Positions 43,992 through 53,039 of a stretch of 56,272 bases of DNA are shown here, piece by piece; position 1 is the first letter of the stretch, and every line of letters begins with the position of its first letter. The stretch comes from Acanthopleuribacter pedis (GTDB lineage: Bacteria; Acidobacteriota; Holophagae; Acanthopleuribacterales; Acanthopleuribacteraceae): positions 1 through 56,272 of the forward strand of contig NZ_JAFREP010000048.1 of the NCBI RefSeq assembly GCF_017377855.1. The letters are read 5' to 3'. The position numbers were made by a program, and so were the translations under genes. The notes under the pieces are model-generated. The model ran no database searches, was not told the DNA's origin, and saw only the letters and a program-made list of their open reading frames with translations.

Positions 43992-44912
43992 TTGAGCACC
44001 GGTCAAATTGGAAACTTGAGCCCAGAAGTTCTGGTCGGCATCAAAAGCTTGTTGGTTCGCGCGCGGACCGTGGTGGAAGGGGCTCTGGTGGGTGAACACG
44101 TTTCACCGTTTCGCGGCGGCTCGGTTGAATTCGCCCAACACCGCTCCTACAGTCCCGGCGACGAGCTGCGCTACATCGACTGGCGTTTGTTTGCACGGAC
44201 CGACAATTACCACGTCAAACAGTTCGAGGTAACCACCAACTTGCGGGCTTACCTCTTGCTGGATGCCAGTGGTTCCATGGATTACCCCCGACCCGAACAA
44301 GGGGTCGGCAAATTTCAATACGGCGCCATGTTGGCGGCCGCTTTTGCTTATATTTTGATTCGTCAGTCCGATTCCGTGGCGCTTTCGACCCACGGCGAAA
44401 AAGGCGTGATGTTTTTACCCCCGCGGAGCCAAGTTGCCTATATTCAACAAATTTGTGATGTGATCGATTCGGTACAACCGCGCGGTGATCAGGACATCAT
44501 GGGCCTGTTGCAACATGCTCAGGATCGAATTGTTCACCGCGGAATGGTCGTTCTGTTTTCCGATTTTCTTGTGGATGTCGACGCCTTGATGGCCAAGATC
44601 CGCATCTTGAAAAGCCGTGGTCACGATCTGATTGTGTTCCAGATTCTCCATGCCGATGAACTGGAGTTTCCCTTTAACCGGTTTTACCGTTTTGAATCCA
44701 TGGAAGACAGTCGCTTTTTGGTCGCCGACAGCAAACAAATTCGCGCGCAATACCTGGAAGCCTTGCAAGAGCACCAGGAACGCTTGGGCGCGGCGATGCG
44801 TAAAATCGGCGTTGATTACCACATCGTACGCACCGATCAAGAGCCCTCGCGGGTGCTGGCGGCGTGCCTGAACGGTCCGATGCGGGCCCAGAAGCTGCGC
44901 AAAATGTACTAA
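43992..44912 (+). CDS. DUF58 domain protein (vWA-like MoxR partner)
   Basis: The 306-aa cytoplasmic DUF58 protein carries the family block FRGGSVEFAQHRSYSPGDEL followed by RYIDWRLFARTDNYHVKQFE, and a vWA-like core with LLLDASGSMDY as the metal-ion-dependent adhesion motif. DUF58 proteins pair with MoxR AAA+ ATPases in putative chaperone or envelope-assembly systems. The start is TTG 43992 with GGAGGAG upstream (spacing about 10). It is the first gene of the cluster and lies 34 bases before the BatA-like gene. The MoxR gene, normally first, is last here. Confidence 0.9.
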   Translation: MSTGQIGNLSPEVLVGIKSLLVRARTVVEGALVGEHVSPFRGGSVEFAQHRSYSPGDELRYIDWRLFARTDNYHVKQFEVTTNLRAYLLLDASGSMDYPRPEQGVGKFQYGAMLAAAFAYILIRQSDSVALSTHGEKGVMFLPPRSQVAYIQQICDVIDSVQPRGDQDIMGLLQHAQDRIVHRGMVVLFSDFLVDVDALMAKIRILKSRGHDLIVFQILHADELEFPFNRFYRFESMEDSRFLVADSKQIRAQYLEALQEHQERLGAAMRKIGVDYHIVRTDQEPSRVLAACLNGPMRAQKLRKMY

Positions 44913-44946
44913 TCCCCCGAGACGAATTCTTTCGAGGTCGCTATTT

Positions 44947-46941
44947 ATGAGCCTGCTCAACATATCTTTTCTGGCGCCGCTCGCTTTTGTCGGGTTGCTG
45001 GTCCTTGGGATTCCGCTTTACCTGCACATGCGCCACAAGCCGCGTGCTGAGCGCTACGCCTTTCCCGCCATCGACTTTCTGCTGCGCGCCGAAAAGAAAC
45101 GCAAACGTCGTTTCCATGTGGAGCAGTGGCTCCTGATGCTGTTCCGCCTCTTGATCGTGTTGTTTTTGGTTCTGATTTTCGCCAAGCCTTACGTTGATGA
45201 AAAATTCGGCGCCTCGGGCCTGAAGGTTAACGCGCCGCTGGTGGTGTTGCTCGACGATTCCGCCTCGATGATGGCCGCACCCGACGGCGAGCGCTTTTTC
45301 GAACGTGCCGTGGAGCAAATCGGGGATATGTTGTCGCAGCGCGGTGGTTCGGCGCCCACGCTGATCATGCTCGCATCCAACCCAGACGCCTTCCTGGACC
45401 GGACCACCACCACGGAAGTTGCCTCCGTCCTGGCCCAGCTTAAGGCGACCACCGGCTCGCCCAAGCTTGACGACGGCTACCGCCGCGCCCTCGAAATCGT
45501 GAAAGAAAAAGATTGGCAGCAAGCCATTTTGCGCATTTACACCGACGGCAGCCTTTCGGCTTGGTCGCAAATGCCGACCGAGCGGGACGGCAACGTGGAA
45601 GTGATTTACAACGCCATGCGGCGCGAGCGCGGTGTCGAAAACCTCGGTTTGGCCAAGGTCGACCAGGTGGTTGCCGACGCGAGTTCGATTGAGGTCGATT
45701 TGATGAACGGCGGCGGCCAGACGACCGCGGCCGATCTGCGGCTTTCCTTTTCCGACGGCACCAACCTGACCCATCCGTTGCGCCTAGACGGCTTCGACCG
45801 TGCCGTGCATCGCTTTGGGATGCAAGAAGAAATGCCCGCCACCCTGACCTTGCAATTGCCGCCCGATGATTTTGATTTGGACAACGAGGTGATTTACGCG
45901 CCGCGCGGTAACCGTCGCCTCAAGGTATTGATTCTCGACGGTGATCCCAGCCCCGAGGCCTTGCACGCCGAGAGTTTTTTCTTCAAAAACGCCTTGGGTC
46001 TGGAAGAGAGCAAGCAATACGGCTACGACCTCGACATCATTAGCCCCGCCGGCTTGAGCCCTGCCAAAATTGATTGGGCCGACGTGGTTTGCCTGCTCAA
46101 TGCCGACCTGCCCCAGGGCGCGCTGTTAAAACAGGCGCTCGACGCCGGCAAAGGCGTGTTTATCAGCCAGGGCGCCCGCGTTGACACCAAGGCTTGGAAC
46201 GGATTTTTGGGCGAATACGGCTTGGAGTTATGGGAGACCAAAACCCTGGATCCACCCATCCCCGCCGGCATCCGCGAATTTGACCACCCGCTCTTTTCAC
46301 CCTTCGAGCAGGATGCCTGGGCTTCCTACATGGAAGGGATGAACATCGGCAAGTTTAACTTGATCACTGTTGGCCGCGGTCAGGCCAAGGTGCCCATTGC
46401 CTTTGCCGACGGCACCCCCTTGCTGGTGACCATGGACCTGAAACCCGGCCGACTCGCGATTTGGACCAGCTCGCTTGATTTGGACTGGAACAATTTTGCG
46501 CTTAGCTTCGGTTACGTTCCCTTCGTTCGGCAGATGATGCGTTACCTTGCCGAGCAGGAAGGCGTCGCCGGTTACCAGAACCTCACCGTTTCCGAGGTGT
46601 TGGAACAGGACATTGCCGCCTCACTAAACCCCAAACACATTGCCGGGCCGTTCCGCGGGTTGGATATTGCCGGACCAAAACCCGGCATTTATACGCGTGA
46701 TTTAGATAACCGCACCGAGTTTGTCCAAGTTCGACTCGACGACGCCGAGTTGGACTTCAAATCCTTCGACCAAATCGGCGAGAGCGGTGATAGCGAAGGC
46801 GCCTCCATGATGGAGCAAGCCGGTTTCCGCAGTTACGTTCGGGCCGAGTTGGCACCACAAGTGCAATGGATGTTGTTTGCCATGATTCTTGTCGAGAGTT
46901 TGGTGGCCGCTCGGGTCAGTCGACAGTGGGGGAGGCGCTAA
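44947..46941 (+). CDS. BatA/vWA membrane protein
   Basis: The 664-aa protein has an N-terminal double-helix BatA module (TM about 5-25 and 58-78, ending RRFHVEQWLLMLFRLLIVLF). A vWA domain with VVLLDDSASMM (about 101-111, MIDAS DxSxS) follows, then a long region with ThuA/glutamine-amidotransferase-like strands (LKVLILDGDPSPEALHAESF) and a C-terminal TM helix (WMLFAMILVESLVAARV). It probably sits in the inner membrane with the large domain exposed and links to MoxR. The stop overlaps the next gene's ATG (TAATG). Confidence 0.9.
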   Translation: MSLLNISFLAPLAFVGLLVLGIPLYLHMRHKPRAERYAFPAIDFLLRAEKKRKRRFHVEQWLLMLFRLLIVLFLVLIFAKPYVDEKFGASGLKVNAPLVVLLDDSASMMAAPDGERFFERAVEQIGDMLSQRGGSAPTLIMLASNPDAFLDRTTTTEVASVLAQLKATTGSPKLDDGYRRALEIVKEKDWQQAILRIYTDGSLSAWSQMPTERDGNVEVIYNAMRRERGVENLGLAKVDQVVADASSIEVDLMNGGGQTTAADLRLSFSDGTNLTHPLRLDGFDRAVHRFGMQEEMPATLTLQLPPDDFDLDNEVIYAPRGNRRLKVLILDGDPSPEALHAESFFFKNALGLEESKQYGYDLDIISPAGLSPAKIDWADVVCLLNADLPQGALLKQALDAGKGVFISQGARVDTKAWNGFLGEYGLELWETKTLDPPIPAGIREFDHPLFSPFEQDAWASYMEGMNIGKFNLITVGRGQAKVPIAFADGTPLLVTMDLKPGRLAIWTSSLDLDWNNFALSFGYVPFVRQMMRYLAEQEGVAGYQNLTVSEVLEQDIAASLNPKHIAGPFRGLDIAGPKPGIYTRDLDNRTEFVQVRLDDAELDFKSFDQIGESGDSEGASMMEQAGFRSYVRAELAPQVQWMLFAMILVESLVAARVSRQWGRR

Positions 46942-47687
46942 TGGACCGTCGTCGTTTTTTACTTACCGGTGGGGGCATCCTCACCGCCGCCTGCCTGCCC
47001 GCCCTCGCGGAACGTTCCGGCGCCTTTCAATACAGCCTGTTGCGTTTGGGCGACCAGTGGGAAGAACGGCGCCGCGCCCTGGTGAAGCTCAGCTTCGAGG
47101 TGCAAAAACGATGCAACATTCCCATCGAAACCACGCCGACCGTGATCAATATTGGGCAAATTGCCAAGGTGAACTCGCCGTTTTTTGTCATCAGCGGCGG
47201 CACCGCCTTCAAACAGCCCGGCCAAGGCGACGCCCGCGCCATGCGACTGGTACTCAACTCAGGTGGCATTTTGTTGTTTGACGACACCTCGCCCGACGGC
47301 GATACCGCTTTTTACCAAGCCGCGCTGACCTTCATGCGCAAGGTCTACCCCGAACTCGAGGGGCCTTTTCCGCTACCGCGCGATCACGCCGTTTACCAGA
47401 GTTATTACCTTTTAAAAGAACCACGCGGACGCCTCAACAAACGCGATTACCTTGAGGGCTGGACCATGGGCGGCCGTACCCGTGCTTTTTTCTCTCACAA
47501 CGATTTGCTCGGCGCCATGGAGGCCGACCAGCTCGGTAGTTGGCGTTTCAATATGGAGATCGGCGGTGGGTTCCGGCGCGAGTTGTGTTTCCGCCTCGGC
47601 ATCAACATGACGTACTACACCTTGACCCTGAACTACAAAAAAGACCGGGCGTTTCCGCCGATTATTGAGAGGAGGCGTCGCATATGA
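46941..47687 (+). CDS. DUF4159 protein with twin-arginine-like signal
   Basis: The 248-aa protein starts at ATG 46941, which overlaps the preceding TAA; GGAGG lies five bases upstream. The N-terminus MDRRRFLLTGGGILTAACL is a twin-arginine-like export signal, so the mature protein is likely periplasmic. The DUF4159 core shows FFVISGGTAFKQP, LRLGDQWEERRRALVKL, LNSGGILLFDDTS and HNDLLGAMEADQLGS. The family's function is unknown; it recurs with vWA/DUF58 genes. The last four bases overlap the next vWA gene (ATGA). Confidence 0.87.
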   Translation: MDRRRFLLTGGGILTAACLPALAERSGAFQYSLLRLGDQWEERRRALVKLSFEVQKRCNIPIETTPTVINIGQIAKVNSPFFVISGGTAFKQPGQGDARAMRLVLNSGGILLFDDTSPDGDTAFYQAALTFMRKVYPELEGPFPLPRDHAVYQSYYLLKEPRGRLNKRDYLEGWTMGGRTRAFFSHNDLLGAMEADQLGSWRFNMEIGGGFRRELCFRLGINMTYYTLTLNYKKDRAFPPIIERRRRI

Positions 47688-49909
47688 ACGGTTGGCCGCA
47701 ACTGGAGCTACAACCGATCGGTCCGCTTTGGCTTGAAATCGGCGTGCTGCTCACCACCATCGGAATTTTTGTTTATTCCGTTTACGCGACCCAATATCAG
47801 CCCGTCAAGGTTCGCGTGATTTCCGCGTTTTTGCGGTTCTTGCTGCTGGCCTCGGGTTACTTTTTGCTGCATCATCCCACCCTCACCCGCCAAGTGATCG
47901 AGCCGCAACCTTCGCGCATGGCCGTCCTGATTGACCGCTCCGGGAGTATGGGGGCCGAGGTTGAAGACGGCAGCTCGCGTTACCAAAAGGCCTTTGACGT
48001 GCTGGACGACCTGCGAGCCGCCGGTACGGATTTTGACGTGTACGAATTTGATCAAACCGTGTCCGAGCCGCTCGGCGCCGTGCCCGCCCCGCGCCGTTTG
48101 TCCGGCAACCGGACCGACTTTTACGGCAGCTTGTCCCAGTTTTTGGGCAAACATTCTGATTACACGTCGCTTACCCTTTTATCCGACGGCCACGACCTGG
48201 GTCGGTTCAGTCAGATGTCCGTTGAGGATACGCGCCAGTGGTTGAACCGTTTGAACGCGCCGCCCATCAATACCGTGCTTATTGGTGACCAACTCTCCGG
48301 GCCCGAGGTCGCCATCCACTCCATCGACGCGCCCGCTTTTTCCTTTGTGCGTGCGCCGCTCACCATCCGCGCCACCATCATCGTGCGCAACTTGGACGGT
48401 TTCCAAACGCAAGCCCAGCTTCTCGATGGTGAGAACATCATTCAAATCAAAGACTTGGTATTGGATGACCAGGGGTTTGGCACCGTTGAGTTTCAGTTTT
48501 ATCCCGAACAACAGGGCGAACATCTTTACACCATTCACATTCCCCCGCACCACTTGGAAACCAATACCGAAAACAACAGCCAACAGGTTTTGGTTGATAT
48601 CGGCCGCGACAAAATCAGCGTGTTGCACATTTCCGGGAGCATTACCTGGGACTTGCAAGGTTTGCGCGCCATGTTCGAACGCGACCCCTTGGTTGATTTA
48701 ACCGCCTTCTACATTATGCGTACCCGTGAACATGTTCAGATTGGCACCGACAACCGCAGCATTCCCCACGACGAAATGGCACTGGTCCCTTTTCCCACCG
48801 AAGAGATTTTCGACCGCCAACTGTTTGGTTTCGACGTGGTCGTATTCCAGGATTTTGACGCCGGTAACTACTTCAGTGATTCCTACCAGGCGCGGCGTTT
48901 GATGAGCAAAATCAAAGAATTCGTCCAAAACCACCACGGTGGTTTTGTGGTGGTCGGGGGGCCGCGTACCGCCGGCGGTCCCAGTCTGGGGTTGACCCCG
49001 CTGGCAGAAGTGTTGCCGTTGGTACCGCCCAATTACCGTACCCCGTTCGACGCCGAGACCCATGATTCCACCTTAACCGATCAGGGCAAGAACCATCCCA
49101 TCCTGCGTTTGTTCGACGGCGACACCATGAAATTTACCGGTACCATGGCGGGGGTTCGCCTGAACGAAGGGGCGGAAACGCTGTTGCGCGACCAAGGGGG
49201 CCGGCCGCTCCTCAGTGTCATGGAGCCGGGAAGTGGCAGAACCTTGTTTCTGAATACAAGTTCGAGTTGGCAATGGCAGCGGGACGCCCTGGCCGCCGGC
49301 AAAACCGGTGAGTCCTACTACGATTTCTGGGAACAGGCGTTGAAGTGGGTCATCCAAGATCCCTCCCTCAACCAGGTCCGCATTACCACCTCCAAAACCG
49401 CCGCCGACCCGCTCAAGCTCGATATTGAAGTGCTGTTGCGGCAACGCAACTACCAGCCCGCCGCCACCACCGAGGCCGTCCTGCAGGTGACCCCGCTTGA
49501 TAACCGCGGCGATCCCGTCTCGCTGACCTTCACCACCGATTACAGTGGTCGTGCCGAGAAAACCTTTACCGCCGAACGGCCCGGTTATTACCGCTTGGCC
49601 TTCACCGAGGGGCCCTGGTCCGAGTTGTCGCGCCCGCGCACCCTGTTCCTGGGCGGTTCCCAAGACGAATTGCGCAACCTCGACTTGGTACCCGAGACCT
49701 TGCAGCGCTTGGCCAACTACACCAACGGTTCGTTTCAGTCACGGGTCGACCGCTTCGAGGGTCGTCAATTGGCCATGAAAACACCCGAGGACAAACACGT
49801 CATCGAAACGCATCGTGTCAAAATTCGCAATTGGATCTGGAGCTTGCCGATATTGCTTTTGATCGCCAGCCTGGAATGGGCCGTCCGCCGTTCCAGTCAA
49901 CTTGCTTGA
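47684..49909 (+). CDS. Large vWA-domain membrane protein
   Basis: The 741-aa protein has two N-terminal helices (EIGVLLTTIGIFVYSVYA and VISAFLRFLLLASGYFLLHH) and a vWA domain whose MIDAS reads LIDRSGSMG (about 82-90). A long middle section has beta-rich, CARDB-like and GATase1-like parts (FVVVGGPRTAGGPSLGLTPL), and a C-terminal TM (WIWSLPILLLIASLEWAV) is followed by a short tail. This layout fits the large vWA partner in BatA/MoxR clusters. The start ATG overlaps the DUF4159 stop, and the DUF4175 gene starts seven bases after its own stop. Confidence 0.88.
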   Translation: MNGWPQLELQPIGPLWLEIGVLLTTIGIFVYSVYATQYQPVKVRVISAFLRFLLLASGYFLLHHPTLTRQVIEPQPSRMAVLIDRSGSMGAEVEDGSSRYQKAFDVLDDLRAAGTDFDVYEFDQTVSEPLGAVPAPRRLSGNRTDFYGSLSQFLGKHSDYTSLTLLSDGHDLGRFSQMSVEDTRQWLNRLNAPPINTVLIGDQLSGPEVAIHSIDAPAFSFVRAPLTIRATIIVRNLDGFQTQAQLLDGENIIQIKDLVLDDQGFGTVEFQFYPEQQGEHLYTIHIPPHHLETNTENNSQQVLVDIGRDKISVLHISGSITWDLQGLRAMFERDPLVDLTAFYIMRTREHVQIGTDNRSIPHDEMALVPFPTEEIFDRQLFGFDVVVFQDFDAGNYFSDSYQARRLMSKIKEFVQNHHGGFVVVGGPRTAGGPSLGLTPLAEVLPLVPPNYRTPFDAETHDSTLTDQGKNHPILRLFDGDTMKFTGTMAGVRLNEGAETLLRDQGGRPLLSVMEPGSGRTLFLNTSSSWQWQRDALAAGKTGESYYDFWEQALKWVIQDPSLNQVRITTSKTAADPLKLDIEVLLRQRNYQPAATTEAVLQVTPLDNRGDPVSLTFTTDYSGRAEKTFTAERPGYYRLAFTEGPWSELSRPRTLFLGGSQDELRNLDLVPETLQRLANYTNGSFQSRVDRFEGRQLAMKTPEDKHVIETHRVKIRNWIWSLPILLLIASLEWAVRRSSQLA

Positions 49910-49916
49910 GGTTGTT

Positions 49917-52900
49917 ATGCATCAACTCCATCACAGTTTGAGCCAATACGGCCGGCGCCTCCTCCTTACGCGCGCCTGGCGCACGGCGATGCAATGGTTG
50001 GCGGCGCTCGGCGCCTACTACCTGCTTTATTTCCTAGCCGTCCTTGGGGTGAAAAGCTTTTCACTAACCTGGCCGGGCCTTTTGTATCTGCCGACGGCCC
50101 TCACCGTCGCCTTTGCCGGCCTGGGCCTTTGGCGCTTCTGGCAACTGCGCAATGCCCGCGAGGTCGCCCGCCGTTTGGAAGTGCTGCACCCACACATGGC
50201 CCTGCGTATCCGTTCCGCCCTGGATTTTGTGGAGGGCAAAAGCGATCAATCCGACGCCGGTCTCCGCGAGGAGTACGTCGGCCAAGTGGTGGACGGCGTA
50301 CAGGCGTTGCCCCACGGCGAGCCCGCTCGCTTCAAATGGACCCGCTATGCCGCGAGTTTAACGGCGGTTAACCTGGCCTTGCTCCTGCTCTTTTTCGGTG
50401 ATTTGTCCAACAAGTTCTACAACCCCAGCATCAGTTTCGGTCAAACCCACCTCGATCTCAATGAGGGCAGCATTACCATTTTTGAACCCGAATACACCCA
50501 AATCCCCGGCCGTACCTTGCCGCTGAAGCCCGGTTCCTTTAGCGCTTATCCCGGCAGCCGGGTTCGCTTTATGATCGACTTACCCGAGGGCACCCGCCGC
50601 TTGTTCTTGGAACAGGATGACGGCAAACCCATTGAATTGCCCATGACCGAAACCAATCAGGTCGCCCATGAATTCGTCCTTTTGCAGGATACCGCCGTGA
50701 AGTTCCTGGTGGATGACGCCCACAACGGCGGGCAAACCCAGCCCTACCTCTTAAAAGTGAAACAGGACCACATCCCCGAGGTCCTTTTGCGCAGCCACAC
50801 CCCCGAGGGCATGCTCAACGTGTTGGATCCGCTCATCGTGGAAGTCGAAACCAAAGACGACTTCGGCGTAAAGATGCTGGAGGCCGTGGTGACCTGGGAA
50901 GGGGGCGAGAAGCGCATCCCGATTGCCGTTCCCGTCGAGCGGAAGAACCATTTCATTACCCGCAATCAATGGTATTTGAGTGATTTGGATCTCGATAAAA
51001 CCGCCCGGTTCTCGATTTACTTCGAGGCCCGTGACAACAATCCGATTAACGGACCCGGCGTGGGGCGCTCACGGGAGTTGACCTATGAATTGGAAAGCCC
51101 CGAGCGTAAGTACGACGAGTTTATGGAAATCGCCAAGCAACTGCTCGACACCATGACCCATACCCTCGGCGATAACCTCGATACCGAACTGCCGCCGCGC
51201 CCGGAAGAAGTTGCGCTCCGTGAGGCCAAAATCCTGGGGCAAAGCATTCAGCAGGGTTTGTACCGCGGCTCTGAGCTCACCAACCTGCTCATTACCAAGG
51301 TTCGCGAGACGCCCAACATCACCCGGCTCGACCAGAACTTCCTCTACAAGTACCGCAACAACATCAGCCGAGCTTCGCGCATGCGGGCCGAGATGGAAAC
51401 CTATTACAACCGCCGCGGCGCCTTTAACCATCTGCGTACCAACCACCGGCACGAGGAGATCCGCCTCGAGAATTTGACCTATGAACTTTTGTTGCAACTC
51501 AAGATTTGGGCCGTTTTGGAACTGGAACGCCAAAATAATGAATTGGAACAGAACCTCGACCAGCTCCAACAATTACTCGATAACAGCGAGAACATGGACC
51601 AGCAAGAACTGATGAAAATGTTCGAGAAACTCATGAATGAGGTCATGAAAGAGTTTCAGGAGATGATGGAAAAGGCCGCCCAGCAGATGGACATGTCCAT
51701 GGAAGAGTTCATGAACATGGACGCCAACAACTTCCAACAAGATCAAATGCAGGAAATGCAGAAAAAGATCATGGAAGCGCTTAAAGAAGGCGACATGGAA
51801 AAGGCCAAGCGCCTCATGGAGGAAATGCGCCGCCAAATGCAAGGTGCCATGAATTCCATGCAGCAGGCCATGGGTGAAATGTCGCCCGAGATGCAGGAGA
51901 TGATGAAACAAATGCGTGAGTTCATGGGTCTCCTGCGCGAACTCAAGGCACAACAAGAGAAGTTGGAAGGGGATACCCAGGGCCTCCGCCGCGAGATGGA
52001 TCAGAAAATGGGCGGTAATCAAGCCCAACCCTCGCCGCAACAACAAGCCGAACAAAAGAAAATCATGGAGAACATCCACCGCAAAATCTCCGAACTCCAC
52101 AACCGTCTTGTCGACTTCAACACCGAAACCCTGATGGACGAACTGCAACAACGCCAACTCGATTTGGAGCAACGGCTCGAGACCGAGGATCTCAGTGACC
52201 GGCGGCGCCATTCCGTTCGCAGCGAATTGCGTACCCTGCAACAAACACGCAAGTTCATCGAGCAAAATGGTCTGGACCGCTTGCAAAACGCCACCCTGCG
52301 TTCCTTGGAACAAACAGAAAAAATGCAGGAATACCTGGATCAAGGCGAGCTGATGCTCAGCTTGGAGACCGGCCAAAAACTCGACTCCTTTTTGAGCCGG
52401 GGCGAAAACGTCGCCCACCGCAGCGTCCCCGACGGCATGGAAAACGATCCGCAAGCACGCGAAACCTTTGGTGAAGCACGCAACGAACTGATGGAAATCC
52501 TCGACGCCCTGCGCGGCCTGCGGAACCAAATGGAACAAAAACGCCAAAACTTCATGCAACAATCGGGTGAAAACCAGCAGGAACAACTCGCACAACGCCA
52601 ACAACAGCTCCAGGAAATGATTCAGCAATTCCAGCAGCAGGCTGGGGATTCTCTGGAAGGTTCGCCGCTGTTCCAAAAGCTGGGCGATATCCAGCGTTCC
52701 ATGCGCTCGGCCGAGGGCAAGCTAAATAATTCCCAATTGGAAGGGGCCGTTCAATATGAGCAAGATACCCTTCAAAGAATCGGTGAGCTGATGGAGCAAC
52801 TTCAACAAGCCCAGCAGCCTAGTCCTGGCAACCCCATGCCGATGATGGGTGGCATGCCCATGCAACGCGAGCGAATGCAGGGTGACCCCCTTATCAAGGA

Positions 52901-53039
52901 CTTCTATATTCCCGATAGTCAGAAAAAGGCTTCTCGCGATGAAATGAAAGACGCCATCCGTAAACAATTGCAAAAGAACTTGCCGGATGAATACGGCAAA
53001 GAAATCAGGAAGTACTATGAAAAACTCATGGACCAATAA
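49917..53039 (+). CDS. DUF4175 membrane protein with long Gln/Met-rich coiled coil
   Basis: The 1040-aa protein starts at ATG 49917 with GAGG five bases upstream. Two or three N-terminal membrane helices lie in the first 180 residues (WLAALGAYYLLYFLAVLGV, AASLTAVNLALLLLFFGDL). Then comes an immunoglobulin-like extracytoplasmic part and, from about residue 520, an extremely Gln/Met/Glu-rich coiled coil (MMEKAAQQMDMSMEEF, MQQAMGEMSPEMQEMMKQM) that runs nearly to the end. The Gln/Met richness is striking. DUF4175 proteins of this cluster type are predicted structural components; no activity is known. Its 3' end overlaps the peptidase gene by 23 bases. Confidence 0.88.
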   Translation: MHQLHHSLSQYGRRLLLTRAWRTAMQWLAALGAYYLLYFLAVLGVKSFSLTWPGLLYLPTALTVAFAGLGLWRFWQLRNAREVARRLEVLHPHMALRIRSALDFVEGKSDQSDAGLREEYVGQVVDGVQALPHGEPARFKWTRYAASLTAVNLALLLLFFGDLSNKFYNPSISFGQTHLDLNEGSITIFEPEYTQIPGRTLPLKPGSFSAYPGSRVRFMIDLPEGTRRLFLEQDDGKPIELPMTETNQVAHEFVLLQDTAVKFLVDDAHNGGQTQPYLLKVKQDHIPEVLLRSHTPEGMLNVLDPLIVEVETKDDFGVKMLEAVVTWEGGEKRIPIAVPVERKNHFITRNQWYLSDLDLDKTARFSIYFEARDNNPINGPGVGRSRELTYELESPERKYDEFMEIAKQLLDTMTHTLGDNLDTELPPRPEEVALREAKILGQSIQQGLYRGSELTNLLITKVRETPNITRLDQNFLYKYRNNISRASRMRAEMETYYNRRGAFNHLRTNHRHEEIRLENLTYELLLQLKIWAVLELERQNNELEQNLDQLQQLLDNSENMDQQELMKMFEKLMNEVMKEFQEMMEKAAQQMDMSMEEFMNMDANNFQQDQMQEMQKKIMEALKEGDMEKAKRLMEEMRRQMQGAMNSMQQAMGEMSPEMQEMMKQMREFMGLLRELKAQQEKLEGDTQGLRREMDQKMGGNQAQPSPQQQAEQKKIMENIHRKISELHNRLVDFNTETLMDELQQRQLDLEQRLETEDLSDRRRHSVRSELRTLQQTRKFIEQNGLDRLQNATLRSLEQTEKMQEYLDQGELMLSLETGQKLDSFLSRGENVAHRSVPDGMENDPQARETFGEARNELMEILDALRGLRNQMEQKRQNFMQQSGENQQEQLAQRQQQLQEMIQQFQQQAGDSLEGSPLFQKLGDIQRSMRSAEGKLNNSQLEGAVQYEQDTLQRIGELMEQLQQAQQPSPGNPMPMMGGMPMQRERMQGDPLIKDFYIPDSQKKASRDEMKDAIRKQLQKNLPDEYGKEIRKYYEKLMDQ

